Shown piece by piece: positions 55,801 through 64,000 of a DNA stretch of 64,000 nucleotides. How positions within the stretch are numbered: the stretch's first letter is position 1; each line of letters opens with the position of its first letter. The notes below the pieces were generated by a model. The model was not told the origin of the DNA. It did no database searches and saw nothing but the letters and a program-made list of their open reading frames with translations. Source of the DNA: Sweltsa coloradensis (Eukaryota > Arthropoda > Insecta > Plecoptera > Chloroperlidae); contig JAMZAV010000097.1 of the NCBI GenBank assembly GCA_024449915.1, positions 1,550,001 through 1,614,000 of the forward strand, read 5' to 3'. The position numbers and the translations under genes are program-made.

Positions 55801-58631
55801 GAGGGACATGGGGGCTTATTTTTTTCTAAATGGACCATAGTAGTCAAATCAATCGTCAAACCATCCTTGCGAAAAAGTGGTCACGGAATTCAAGATTATG
55901 ACCTAACTACTAGACTGGTTAAATATTAAGGAAACCATAGTATTGTTGGTGCAATTTTTTATGTATAAAATTCCCAATGGCTACATGCCTATAGGTATCC
56001 GAGTGAGAAAATTATTAATGTAAATCAAATTCATAATTTCAACACAAGATATGCTAGTGATAAAAGTAACTATAGAGTAAATTGTAATACCACTAAATGG
56101 TACAATTCTATTTTCAACTCGGGGGCAAAAGTGTACAGATGTTTATAGATGTTAAAAATTCAAAAGATACTGGAAAGTTCAAAATGAAATGCATTAAATG
56201 GATAAGACTTCAAGACTGGTTGGATGAGCGTAGCAAGCAAAGCGAAGATTCCATTTCACTACACTGGAGAAAAAAATCCGGAATGTTTTTTTTTTTTTTG
56301 TATTTTTGTGTGTTTGTTAACACGATTCCGGCAAAACCAATAATCCAATTGCCATGAAATTTCATGGAGGCCTTCGAAATCTCTGAACTTAGAACTGCCA
56401 CGTTTTTGAGCGCAATCGGAAAATTATTTCTCATTAAAATCACAATTTTACGATTTTTTTCGATTTTTAAAAAAGTTCTTCAGCTTATAACACCTACATG
56501 CTTTATCCGATTTTAATGGTTTTTTTCACAGAACCTTAAATTTATTAATTTAGGTATTGGTGTGAAATTTAAGCACAATCGAAAAACTATTTCTCATGAA
56601 AATCAAAAATTTTCTTTTTTTTTCTTTTTTAAAACAATTCTTTGACAAATAACACCTACCTACATACTTTATCCTATTGTAATGATTTTTTCACAGAACC
56701 TTAATTTTATGAATTAATATATTCGTGTGAAATTTGTGCGCAATCGAATAATTATTTCTTATGAAAATGTCAATATTACGATTTTTTCCTTTTTAAAATT
56801 ATGATTAATTTTTAAAAAAATGTAAGTTTATTTTCTATTTAATTTAATTTAATTTTAAAAAAATCTTCAACTTAGTAATTATTTTTTCACAGAACAACAG
56901 AAAATCCGCATAACACATGGCAGCTCAATGCACCAATTACGCTCATCCAACAACGCGGCGGGACTTAAGCGTTTTCCTAGTAAATACTTAATACTAGTGG
57001 TAAACTAAACTAGCCACGAGCCTATGTGTACATGGTAATAGGAAATGTAGTAGGCCTAGAGTAGTGCTGTAGACTAGGCCCTTAAGTAGGGTTGCCATAA
57101 TTTAAACTCAAGGCGGCGGGACAAATCCTTTCAGGGAAATAGCTCGGGGGGTTTAAGGGGGGCTCCGCCCCCCAACCATAGTGCGGCAGGTGAAATTTTT
57201 TAAAACTAGGTTTTTAAGAGTGCGTTTTGAAAGTTTTAGATAAAAAAATACTGGACTGAATGCAACAACAAAATATTGTAGTTTTTGTAGTGCAAAAAAC
57301 AGAAAAGCAACAAAAATGGATTGGAATTTGGAACACTAATGACACTTTTTAAGTAATAATTTAATAAAAAAAAAGTAAAAAAAGACGGAAATGAGTCGGA
57401 TTGAGGTTTTGCGATGTACACGGTACACGGTACACCCTACCGCCTACCCCTCCACCCCCTATCATCAACACTAACCAAAGTTCTGACTGTCGAGCCAAGC
57501 CAAGTACTTTGGCGACGCACACGCCACGCACACGCCACCCGTGGCCCAAATAGGTTGATGTTGATAGCTTTGCATGTTTTGGACTGCATATATCTGATAT
57601 TGAAAATTGTACTTTAACCATTTTTCTACCCCAAGCGGGACAATTGTGTCCCGCTTGGTGCATTGGCGGGACGCGGGACTTAAAATTGGATATCGGGACT
57701 GTCCCGCCGAAAGCAGGACGAATGGCAACCCTACCCTTAAGGCAGTGGAGGAGGTAAAAAATTTCAAAATAATTGTGACTTGTTTGTTTGAAACATTGTA
57801 ACATGTAGGCCTACTTTGTAACTGGCTACCTAAGCTAATAAATAAAGACATTACATTACTGAGTTAAGATTTTTATAATTATTGTTGTGAAATGTTTTGT
57901 ATAGGCCTAGGCCTAGTAGTTATAGATTAATCAATCAATATCATAATATAACATGTGATAATAGCTACAATGCTAATTACAAAGTAAATTGAATTGAATT
58001 GAGGGCTTACTCTGTACTTTGCTAGCAGATTTGCCCACTTTTTCTGCAGTTGTTTCCAAACAAGCTCTGGAGTATCGAATCCCATTTCTTCAGCAACTTT
58101 ACTGCAAAAATAAAACTAGTTTTAGTGGGGAGGCATTTTATGTTGGGAAGATACTGCAGATAAGTGGACATATGATAATTGATACTAATATAGAAGGATA
58201 CAGGAATTAATTGGTAAATGCTCCGCCCCCCAAACTCCCATGCATGTACCACGGAAACACAAATTATAATTTTTGCCCCCCTTGACATAATTCCTGGGGA
58301 CACCCTTGAAGGGGGCAAGGAAGCTCATCGAGCAGTCTTGCACCCAGGCCTTTGAATTCCTAGCTACGCCACTGAATAAGGCCTATTGTTAGTCACCGAG
58401 ACTGTTAAGAGAAGCTCTAATTAAGCATCGTGGGCCTCTTAAGTTAACATGAGATCAAACTTCCAAATTGCATTTATACAAGGAGAACTTTGGTTCGTTC
58501 GTTTGCACATACTTTTGTGAAATGAGCTACTTTGGCCCGTTCGATCGCTTCAGTGTTAAAACTTGCTCTCATAATAGGCCTACTTACCCAAAAGCCAGTT
58601 TGTTAGAGACAATAGAATTGTAGAGCGACAT
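49834..58631 (-). CDS. Myb/SANT-like (trihelix-type) DNA-binding protein, about 251 residues
   Basis: Minus-strand exons: 58631-58588 (proposed first, ends GG|GTAAGT), 58101-58011 and 49834-50454. The phases join exactly. The middle exon encodes KVAEEMGFDTPELVWKQLQK followed by KWANLLAKYR; the last exon continues DVKYPPLGKAPEDGEPVTTT, then WNYFFSLDKFFQ. Together this is the helix-rich core of the Myb/SANT-like domain (KW..LL.KYR...P..G.......TW.FF), used for DNA binding in many multicopy invertebrate and fish proteins. The remainder is low complexity: a Lys-Tyr alternation, a serine-acidic tract and a basic cluster RRKNKKRKS that is a likely nuclear signal. The splice acceptors are strong (TTTTTGCAG; CTTTCCAG). 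The 5' exon MSLYNSIVSNKLAF is less certain, and the first helix seems short. The 7.6-kb second intron contains a LINE, a 3.6-kb palindromic transposon, a Helentron-like copy and a hAT element. Confidence 0.8.
50605..51344. other. Intronic DNA without recognised element
   Basis: Part of the large intron of the Myb/SANT-like gene. A CAG-less terminus 'aggggcgtagcgatagctgg' just upstream of the last exon (50503-50522) resembles a hAT end, but no partner was found. Confidence 0.3.
51345..52174 (-). pseudogene. 3' fragment of an L2/CR1-type LINE
   Basis: The minus-strand ORF (52050-51655) encodes the region after the reverse transcriptase: SEMIKDLQWKSLEDRRVFSK, KLFVPRFRTEVGKSLFVGSA, then KIWNGLDKKVL, matching the 'W.sLe.RR ... 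vPr.RT..gk.sF...a..iWN.L' pattern of this LINE group. Upstream codons (to 52174) are open only after a stop near 52060. The 3' tail on the minus strand ends in ACATACAT repeats near 51359. The catalytic domain is missing. Confidence 0.75.
52285..55909 (-). mobile_element. 3.6-kb palindromic-arm transposon carrying a large ORF family (candidate undescribed element)
   Basis: The ends begin TAGTTAGGTCATAATCTTGA on both sides. The inverted arms are about 770 bp (52285-53066 and 55148-55909) and are flanked by CTA (52282-52284 and 55910-55912), a possible 3-bp target duplication. The arms contain repeated 'aatggc' motifs such as 'ccaaaatggccgccatcc' and 'caagatggccaccgg'. Between them, on the minus strand, is a broken gene described separately. 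Long arms plus an internal gene and matching flanks indicate a DNA transposon rather than a chance inverted duplication. It lies in the second intron of the Myb/SANT-like gene. Confidence 0.75.
52939..54617 (-). pseudogene. Broken transposon gene with EAD and DTD acidic motifs
   Basis: Pieces in minus-strand order: MTETDKHGDVLKVRAAAAEM and DVSKLVGLAEWLEHRVVDEC (54455-54250), RYTALIDMGMLWRIATPSAQ, YKWSDYVHMVSSIILAGH and ICVND (54240-53970), QSEADTIIFSIYAALRESGY with a frame-shifted DTVDTDV (53780-53690), CKANSGFYSKSRKSVF (53570-53510), and RANYLAYLVRHR with an acidic tail (53260-52990). I recall these blocks in this order in large uncharacterised multicopy proteins of cnidarians, molluscs and deuterostomes. 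EAD and DTD resemble the metal-binding acids of PIN/FEN-type nucleases, which is inference. Stops and frameshifts separate the pieces. The segment expected upstream (SGKNLANFSSPAA, then ICNALIRG) lies on the opposite strand at 54465-54617, showing an internal inversion. Confidence 0.65.
55913..56218. other. Intronic DNA without recognised element
   Basis: Short AT-rich spacer between two transposons in the Myb/SANT-like intron. Open on the plus strand for 86 codons, but without domain. Confidence 0.3.
56219..56981 (+). mobile_element. Helentron-like element B in the Myb/SANT-like intron
   Basis: Starts TTGGATGAGCGTAGCAAGC, has 'aaaaaatccggaatgtttt' and three or four tandem units ('cacctacatgctttatccg', 'cacagaaccttaa'). 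It ends ACGCTCATCCAACAACGCGG, stem partner GCGTT, CCTAGT (56976-56981). The last about 60 bp match subfamily A, so subfamilies share or exchange 3' ends. Confidence 0.85.
57087..57733. mobile_element. hAT-type non-autonomous transposon
   Basis: 647 bp with ends TAGGGTTGCCATAA and ATGGCAACCCTA, flanked by a perfect 8-bp duplication CCCTTAAG (57079-57086 and 57734-57741). Contains a 'ggggggctccgccccccaac' hairpin near the left end and 'gggactgtcccgccgaaag' near the right. No transposase ORF; the 147-codon minus-strand ORF inside has no domain. Confidence 0.9.
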
Positions 58632-59090
58632 TTAAGCAGTATTGTTAAAGCTAAGTAGGCTTACTTTTAAAAGTGGGCACTGCTACAGCTTGCTACTTGA
58701 CCTATTAAAGTAGCTTAGCTACTTTTTAAAAGCTACTTTCATTCTTAAAGGACATCACAACCCGGGGGATTTCCCGGCGATGTAAAGAACCTAAGTTGTT
58801 TTAATGACTAATGGCGAAAACCAGAAGTCTCTAACTTGAAGCAGAAGTTAATTACACCTGTTTGAATAACAATAATTTAGGTAAAGTGCGCGCGAATCCA
58901 AAATCGTGACGTAAAGATTGCGCACAGTCGAGTCTACTCCCCGACCTCAGATTACTGGTCAGCGCTGTAAAGAACTCTCTCTGTAGAAGAAGATATAGTG
59001 TTTAGACAAAAACCAAAAGCTTCATCGTATTCAGTGGTCTTTCTCTACAAGAATGTTGCAAAGAAAACCTTCTTGTAGAAAATAAAACTT
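58632..59090. other. Upstream of Myb/SANT-like gene; possible outer part of an inverted-repeat element
   Basis: Contains 'ggacatcacaacccggggga' near 58750, which could be a transposon end, but this cannot be tested because the matching right end would lie beyond the window. No exon recognised. Confidence 0.25.
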
Positions 59091-59245
59091 AGTTTTGGAT
59101 ATTTTATAAAACATGCAAAAAACGACCAAATATACCCGTATTTTCAGAGACCTTGAAAACAAGAAAAATTTGGGACCAAATGTGAAAATATTTTGACACC
59201 CACATATAGCAGTAGGCATGAAAAAAAAATAAAAAAAATACTACA
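59091..59245. repeat. Left arm of a 4.9-kb-spaced inverted repeat
   Basis: Begins 'agttttggatattttataaa', then 'cagagaccttgaaaacaag', 'ccaaatgtgaaaatatttt' and 'gacacccacatatag'. The reverse complement occupies 63860-64000 with about 90 percent identity by eye. Confidence 0.75.
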
Positions 59246-59278
59246 CTGAAATCGAAGCAAACGTGTTCAAGATTGCAA

Positions 59279-60067
59279 ACTAGGAAAACGCTTAAGCCCC
59301 CGCCGCGTTGTTGGTTTGAGCGTAATTGGTGCTTTGGGAGTTGTTAAGTGTTATGGCGGATTTTCTGTTGTACTGTGAAAAAATCATAACTTAGTTGATT
59401 TTTTTAAATTAATTTAAATTAAATAAAAAATAAACTTTAATTTTAATTTTTTTTTTAAAATTCTTAATTTAAAAAAAGAAAAAAAATCGTAAAATTTTTG
59501 ATTTTTCATAACAAATAATTTTTCGATTGGCGCTCAGATTTCACACGAAATATAAATTCATGAAATTAAGGTTCTGGGGAAAAAAACATTACGATCGGAT
59601 AAAGCATGTAGGGCTATAAGCCAAAGAAATTTGAAAAATCAAAAAAATTCCAAAATTGCGATTTTTTAAAGAAATATATCTTTCGATAACGCTCAAAATT
59701 CTCACGAATATACAATTCATAAAATAAAGGTTGTGTGAAAAAATTATTACAATCGACAAAGCATGCAGGTGTTATAAATCGAAAGAATTTTGTTAAAAAT
59801 CGGAAAAAATCGTAAAACTGCAATTTTCATGAGAAATAATTTTTCGATCATTTTTCCCCCCGTGCAGTTCTTCGTTCAGAGATTTCATAGACCTCCATAA
59901 AATTTCATCGTAATTGGAGTGTTGGTTTAGCCGGAATCGTGTTCACAGACACACAAAAATACAAAAGAAAAAAAAAAGAAAAAAAAAAAAACATTCCGGA
60001 TTTTTTTCTCCAGTGTAGTGAAATGGAATCTTCGCTTCGCTCGCTACGCTCGCTACGCTCCCTCCAA
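59279..60067 (-). mobile_element. Helentron-like element B
   Basis: On the minus strand it starts TTGGAGGGAGCGTAGCGAGC (60067), has 'aaaaaatccggaatgtttt' and several tandem units with 'cgattgtaat' and 'cctacatgctttatccg'. It ends with the hairpin AACGCGGC.../GCGTT and CCTAGTT (59279). Confidence 0.8.
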
Positions 60068-60564
60068 TAATATATGATAGGATGTTTTCAGCAAACTTCG
60101 ACGCTTCCAGCGACGAGCCGTCCGCGATCAAGTGCAGAGGATATACTACCCATTTAGAAAACATCGTTTTGTCAAGCACGTGTAGTCTGTGTAGCCGTTC
60201 ATAACCATAAGGTATCGGCTCACAGCTGTCTCGTATGCGGGTTGAGTTTCATTCAGTGGTTTATAACCATGGTATTAGGACTACTTGAACCATGGTTTTA
60301 TTTCATATCCCGCATACAGATGCAAGTTTTATGATATCGTGAACCCTAATGACTAAGTAACTATGATATCGTGTAGTTATTCACTTATTGCCTCAACTCA
60401 ACTTGCAACGTTGCAAGTTGCAATTGCTTCATACGAGGCACGTAGAAAAGAGAGCGTTCCCTTCACCCCCCCAACCCTCCTCCCCTCCCCCCCCCCCAAC
60501 ACAAAAAGAGCTCCAACGCGCTTGCTTATCAATCAGTACTGCTACAAGATACATACAACGAATA

Positions 60565-60572
<8 letters not shown>
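60068..60572. other. No gene recognised
   Basis: Contains a perfect 22-nt palindrome at 60399-60420 (half-site CAACTTGCAAC), a looser inverted pair around 'tcgtatgcggg' and 'cccgcatac', and a C-run near 60480-60500. The minus-strand open frame at 60066-60179 has no domain. Confidence 0.3.
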
Positions 60573-60596
<24 letters not shown>

Positions 60597-60710
60597 ATAC
60601 ATTTTATTTAGAGTCTACCCACTCAGTAAGAACCTGATTTTCAGTGGGGGACTTTAAATCAAAGCGACCAAGCCAACCTTGCAGGCCCGACGCAATCGAC
60701 GAGTGAGCGA
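60573..60710 (+). repeat. (AAAT)n run plus dispersed repeat C
   Basis: Seven AAAT units are followed by 'agagtctacccactcagta', 'ctgattttcagtggggga' and 'aaagcgaccaagccaacc', the clearest copy of family C. Confidence 0.75.
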
Positions 60711-61599
60711 TAACCAACCAAAGATCGATATTTTTAATTGGAAATATTGCAAACAGTGGTATGGACAGTGCGAACACCCGCGAATCAACGCCAGAATCAA
60801 CAAGGCCGATTCAGATCAACTCTGAAATTTATTATGTGCTTCGTTGCTATGCCAAAATCACCGTTTACAAACTCCTAAGACTTTTTTTTTTATTTTTTAT
60901 TATACACTTAATTGTTACACGGCTGCAAACAAATACACGCGCGAGATTCGCACCTCTTAGTGTCCATACACAGACTGCCCTGACCAGTCATCATCTTGCA
61001 CTTCGTTCATCCACCCCCAAGTCCCCCCCCCCATACTCATCGTAATAAGCGAGACTGCGTGGATATTATCATCTTTGACTCAAAAGTAACATGTCCACTT
61101 CTTCTCCTTCTCATTCAGGGCGAGTTTCCCCATAGAATGTCAAACAATACTAGTAGGCCTACGTGTCCACGTGTTGAAGTTTGAGATACAAAGAATGCCA
61201 TTAGAAAAAGTATTTTGTCAAATGTCAACAAGGCAAACTTTTTTTTCATGAAGATGAAAGGGAAGATATGCATTCTGAAGAGCTTTACAAGTGTGCAAAT
61301 ATGCAAACATTATCCAAGAGATAATTGAAACCAACAGCATCCTATGTATGAAAATATTGTAAAGAATACTGTAACATAAATGTTATCGCCGAAGTGCGTA
61401 CAACAATACCCAATGGTATAACGCTCGACTGGCCACAGCACTTGCAATTAGGGTCAATGGTCGCTTCGCAGTAGGTAAACAATAGGGTGGACGCGCGGTT
61501 TGACAGGTTAGGATGTGTGTGTAGCTTTACTTCATTTCGATCTAAGATTGTTGGGTGTTCAACTGTTCAAACTCTTTCTAACGTCAGTGTAGTATGTCA
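60711..61599. other. No gene recognised
   Basis: Mixed composition with a C-run near 61022-61031; no exon or terminus supported. LINE sequence begins somewhere near 61600. Confidence 0.3.
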
Positions 61600-62238
61600 C
61601 CTGATACAATTAAAAGAAGCAGAATTTCACATCAAACACACAAGTTCACGCGCACAACACACGACAGAAAGAGCATCTTCATCCCAGCCAATACAACACA
61701 AAAAGGGACAGACATCAATAATAAATATGGGCATAACCTTATTTAATAGACTACCTCCTGACATAAAAAACTTGACAAATACCGACAACAGATACGAGCA
61801 ATAAAAACATACCTGATAGAAAACTGTTTTTACACAGTAAATGAATACATCACCAATGAAAGAGATGACATGTTTACCTGGTAGATAACAAATATATTAC
61901 TGTTTTATCATTGTTTTATCACTGTTTTATCATTGTTTTATCACTGTTTTACCATTGTTTTATCATTGTTTTATTAATTCAACATCCTTGCTGTGTAAAA
62001 GCAATTTGTAAATATGTATGTTTTATTATAGTAGTTGGTCTGGAGTAGTCAATGCTCATTTATGACAGGCTGATCTAGTTAGTTTGTAGTAAGCCAAATT
62101 GTATTATACTGTTGATTCATTCATCACATATATAATATAGTATATAATTATATGTACCCATAATATATTGACAAACCCAATGTTATAATGTAACCTATAT
62201 GGATGCTAATAAAACTGAACTGAACTGAACTGAACTGA
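61600..62238 (+). pseudogene. 3' end of a second non-LTR retrotransposon
   Basis: The plus-strand ORF to 61804 ends KGQTSIINMGITLFNRLPPD followed by IKNLTN, matching the extreme C-terminus of the LINE at 39690 (LFNKLPQSIKNIT). A frame change then continues toward 'yLIENCFYTVNEYITNERDD'. The 3' UTR has five alternating TTGTTTTATCA/CTGTTTTATCA units (61900-61975), and the copy ends in an (ACTGA)n tail at about 62214-62238. 5'-truncated and non-functional. Confidence 0.75.
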
Positions 62239-62670
62239 AAAGGTGTACTTCTAGGCATGTGCTTAGACCATTGTGATTTACGCAAAACTTGTGTTTTATT
62301 TTGTTGCGTGCGCTAAGTGTTAAAATATTGGCATTTTATGTATGACATTATGCTTGAAGTATTCTTTCACCGATTTTTCTTCATAATTTTACTTTCCTAG
62401 TGTTGGTTATTATGTGAACTAAGTAAAGTAACCACGGATAACAGTACCCGCGTGTTTATTATAAATTTTAAATCAGGTGTTCGTGTTTATTTCTTAGTGT
62501 TTATTGTCACCCTTTCCTAGACGGCGACAATCTGTAAATTAGTGTTTAAATTTTAGCCGCGGGACCACAGTTTTGAGTGCGTGCCGTTGTGTGTAGGCGA
62601 ATAATATTAATAACTATAATAAGGGTCCCTCCGCTCACTTGTTATTTACGTTTTAATCATTGTTTTCATT
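62239..62670 (+). other. Upstream region of the P2X7-domain-like pseudogene
   Basis: AT-rich. 'aattttagccgcgggaccac' and 'gggtccctccgctcacttg' give short CpG patches that could be its old promoter or 5' UTR. No feature firmly supported. Confidence 0.25.
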
Positions 62671-63253
62671 ATGGCAGCTTTTACTCCATACATGTACGAA
62701 CCTGAATATACAGATGAAGAGATATTAGAAAATAGACGTCGACGTGAGGAAGAAAGGCTAAGACTTATTCAAATGGCGGAAAGAACGCAATCATTATTTT
62801 GGTGCAAGTGCGGCGAGTGCAAATCTATGCCGAGTAATGTAGAGAGTGTTTGCTGTTAAGAAAACGATGCCGTAGTGGCTTTAATCAACAAAGGAGATTA
62901 CGGCTGCATAGTTAACCACCCGACTTTTCAATAATTCAAAATTCAATTTCATATAATATCAAGTGCAGGACTTCATATCTTGAGACAAATTTTGATTCAA
63001 AACACTTCCAATCGATTAAAGAAACGAGAATTGAGCAAGGAAATTACTAATAAAGGATGGCGTTATCTTGCATATAGACAGTTTGTATATTGGATAAACA
63101 GTTGGACTAATCTAGGCAAGGAAAAAACGGGTCGTAATTCCTGCGTGCGCGATAAAGAAAATTCAGGAGACGTTTCCTGAGGAATCTGGAGTGTATGTAG
63201 GATTCCTCCCATTTCCAGGAGCAACAGATGCAGAAGCCCAATATCCAGGATAA
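62671..63253 (+). pseudogene. P2X7-intracellular-domain-like gene, disabled
   Basis: The ATG at 62671 opens MAAFTPYMYEPEYTDEEILE, an Arg/Glu-rich helix, then FWCKCGECKSMPSNVESVCC, the zinc-binding cysteine signature (WCxCGxC..MP....E.VCC) of the cytoplasmic ballast domain of P2X7 receptors. After an in-frame TAA at 62857-62859 the homology continues: ALINKGDYGCIVNHPTFQ, a second TAA at 62932-62934, KGWRYLAYRQFVYWINSW, then, after a one-base shift in the A-run near 63121-63127, VIPACAIKKIQETFPEESGV and YVGFLPFPG to a stop at 63251-63253. Invertebrates have many stand-alone genes with this domain and no channel part. No introns are visible and three disablements exist, so this is a dead, possibly retro- or transposon-carried copy. 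It sits between the inverted repeats at 59091 and 63860. Confidence 0.8.
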
Positions 63254-63859
63254 ATCCACATAATTGTCATAATGAAGGTAATCATGACGTCTTGTGTTAT
63301 CTCATTGCTCTAGCATATTTGAAAGCCCAATTAAATATATGTGCACTTTTTGAGAGAATAACGCGTGTCCCTGTAATATTATTACGATCATTTCCATTTG
63401 ACTCTACCGGAAAAAATAGTCACTGGTTTTGTTTTGTTTTGTTTTTGTTTGTTTGTATGTCTCGCCATAACGTTCGAACGGAGGCTCGGATCAAGTTGAA
63501 ATTTTGACCACCCGCAAGCTTCGTTCCCGATTGAATGCAATTAGTTTTGTGCGCGATTGAGAATAATAATTAAAATGTGTTTCACTGTTTTGACTAACGA
63601 GCCAACAACGAAATAAAATCCACTATTATGTCGAACAGGTTCCAAGGCTTTGTACGGGAGACTCACAGCCGTTGAGTCCCCGCAAGAAGAGGCAACATAA
63701 CAAGTACCTAAGAGTCTGATGTTTTCTGAAAAGTTGCATCGCGAGTGCCACGGGGCTGCTACCTTCATAAGACGGTCGCGCGTGAATTCTCAACGAAAGC
63801 ATGCATTAGTATATCACCCAAATACACGCATATTTGAAATGAATCATAATGTTGTATAT
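63254..63859. other. No gene recognised
   Basis: Near 63420-63510 'gtttgtttgtatgtctcgcc' and 'cggatcaagttgaaatttt' resemble the 'tgtctgtttgttcgc ... gatcttgatgaaaatt' block of the Helentron-like elements, suggesting a distant relative. Nothing else is supported. Confidence 0.3.
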
Positions 63860-64000
63860 TTTTTTTATTTTTTTGCATGCCTACAGCTATATGTGGGTGT
63901 CAAAATATTTTCACATTTGGTCAATTTTACTTGTTTTCAAGGTCTCTGAAAGTACGATATATTTGTCGTTTTTAGCATGTTTTATAAAATATCCAAAACT
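63860..64000. repeat. Right arm of the inverted repeat (continues past window)
   Basis: Reverse complement of 59091-59245: 'ctatatgtgggtgtcaaaat', 'cttgttttcaaggtctctg', 'ttttataaaatatccaaaac'. It is still matching at the last base of the window, so the arm is longer than seen. Confidence 0.75.

Noticed and set aside
60399..60420. Perfect 22-bp palindrome as an operator-like site
   Set aside because: Isolated, no adjacent gene or promoter, and short palindromes are expected at this scale.

Overview
This window looks like nuclear DNA of a marine invertebrate. Coding sequence is split by GT-AG introns, intergenic DNA is AT-rich, the short palindrome TAGGCCTA recurs, and most of the sequence is recognisable or suspected transposable element. 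TAGGCCTA enrichment reminds me of echinoderm and related deuterostome genomes, but I cannot name the species. I see no bacterial operon, CRISPR array or intact rRNA/tRNA gene.

Host genes. (1) 19257-20578 (+): three-exon, 254-residue coiled-coil protein. (2) 21999-28865 (+): five-exon, 356-residue tetraspanin with a long, three-sequon extracellular loop; its first intron appears to use a GC donor. (3) 49834-58631 (-): Myb/SANT-like (trihelix-type) DNA-binding protein whose helical domain is split by a 7.6 kb intron full of transposons. (4) 36361-39097 (-): exons of an unrecognised gene, interrupted or capped by MITEs. A P2X7-intracellular-domain-like pseudogene lies at 62671-63253 (+).

Mobile DNA. 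The commonest repeat (about 11 copies, two subfamilies) has the layout of Helentron-derived non-autonomous elements: the start TTGGATGAGCG is repeated inverted about 40 nt before the other end, followed by a small hairpin and a CCTAGT terminus. hAT-type elements with 8-bp target duplications lie at 27754, 37547, 44175 and 57087. Long palindromic elements lie at 5640, 8919 (flanked by TTAA), 12390 and 52285. The 3.6 kb element at 52285-55909 has arms of about 770 bp around the broken gene of a large protein with EAD and DTD acidic motifs, and is the best candidate for an undescribed mobile system. LINE fragments occur at 10197, 39690, 51345 and 61600. tRNA-derived SINE pieces are scattered, including a head-to-head pair split by the TTAA element.

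Nesting is common: a LINE inside a MITE (39469-42592), a hAT inside a palindromic MITE (37526-38968), a TTAA element inside a SINE (8787-9624), and a Helentron-like copy inside a 300-bp tandem array (15235-17510). Domain and family names come from recognition of motifs and family knowledge; no database search was run.
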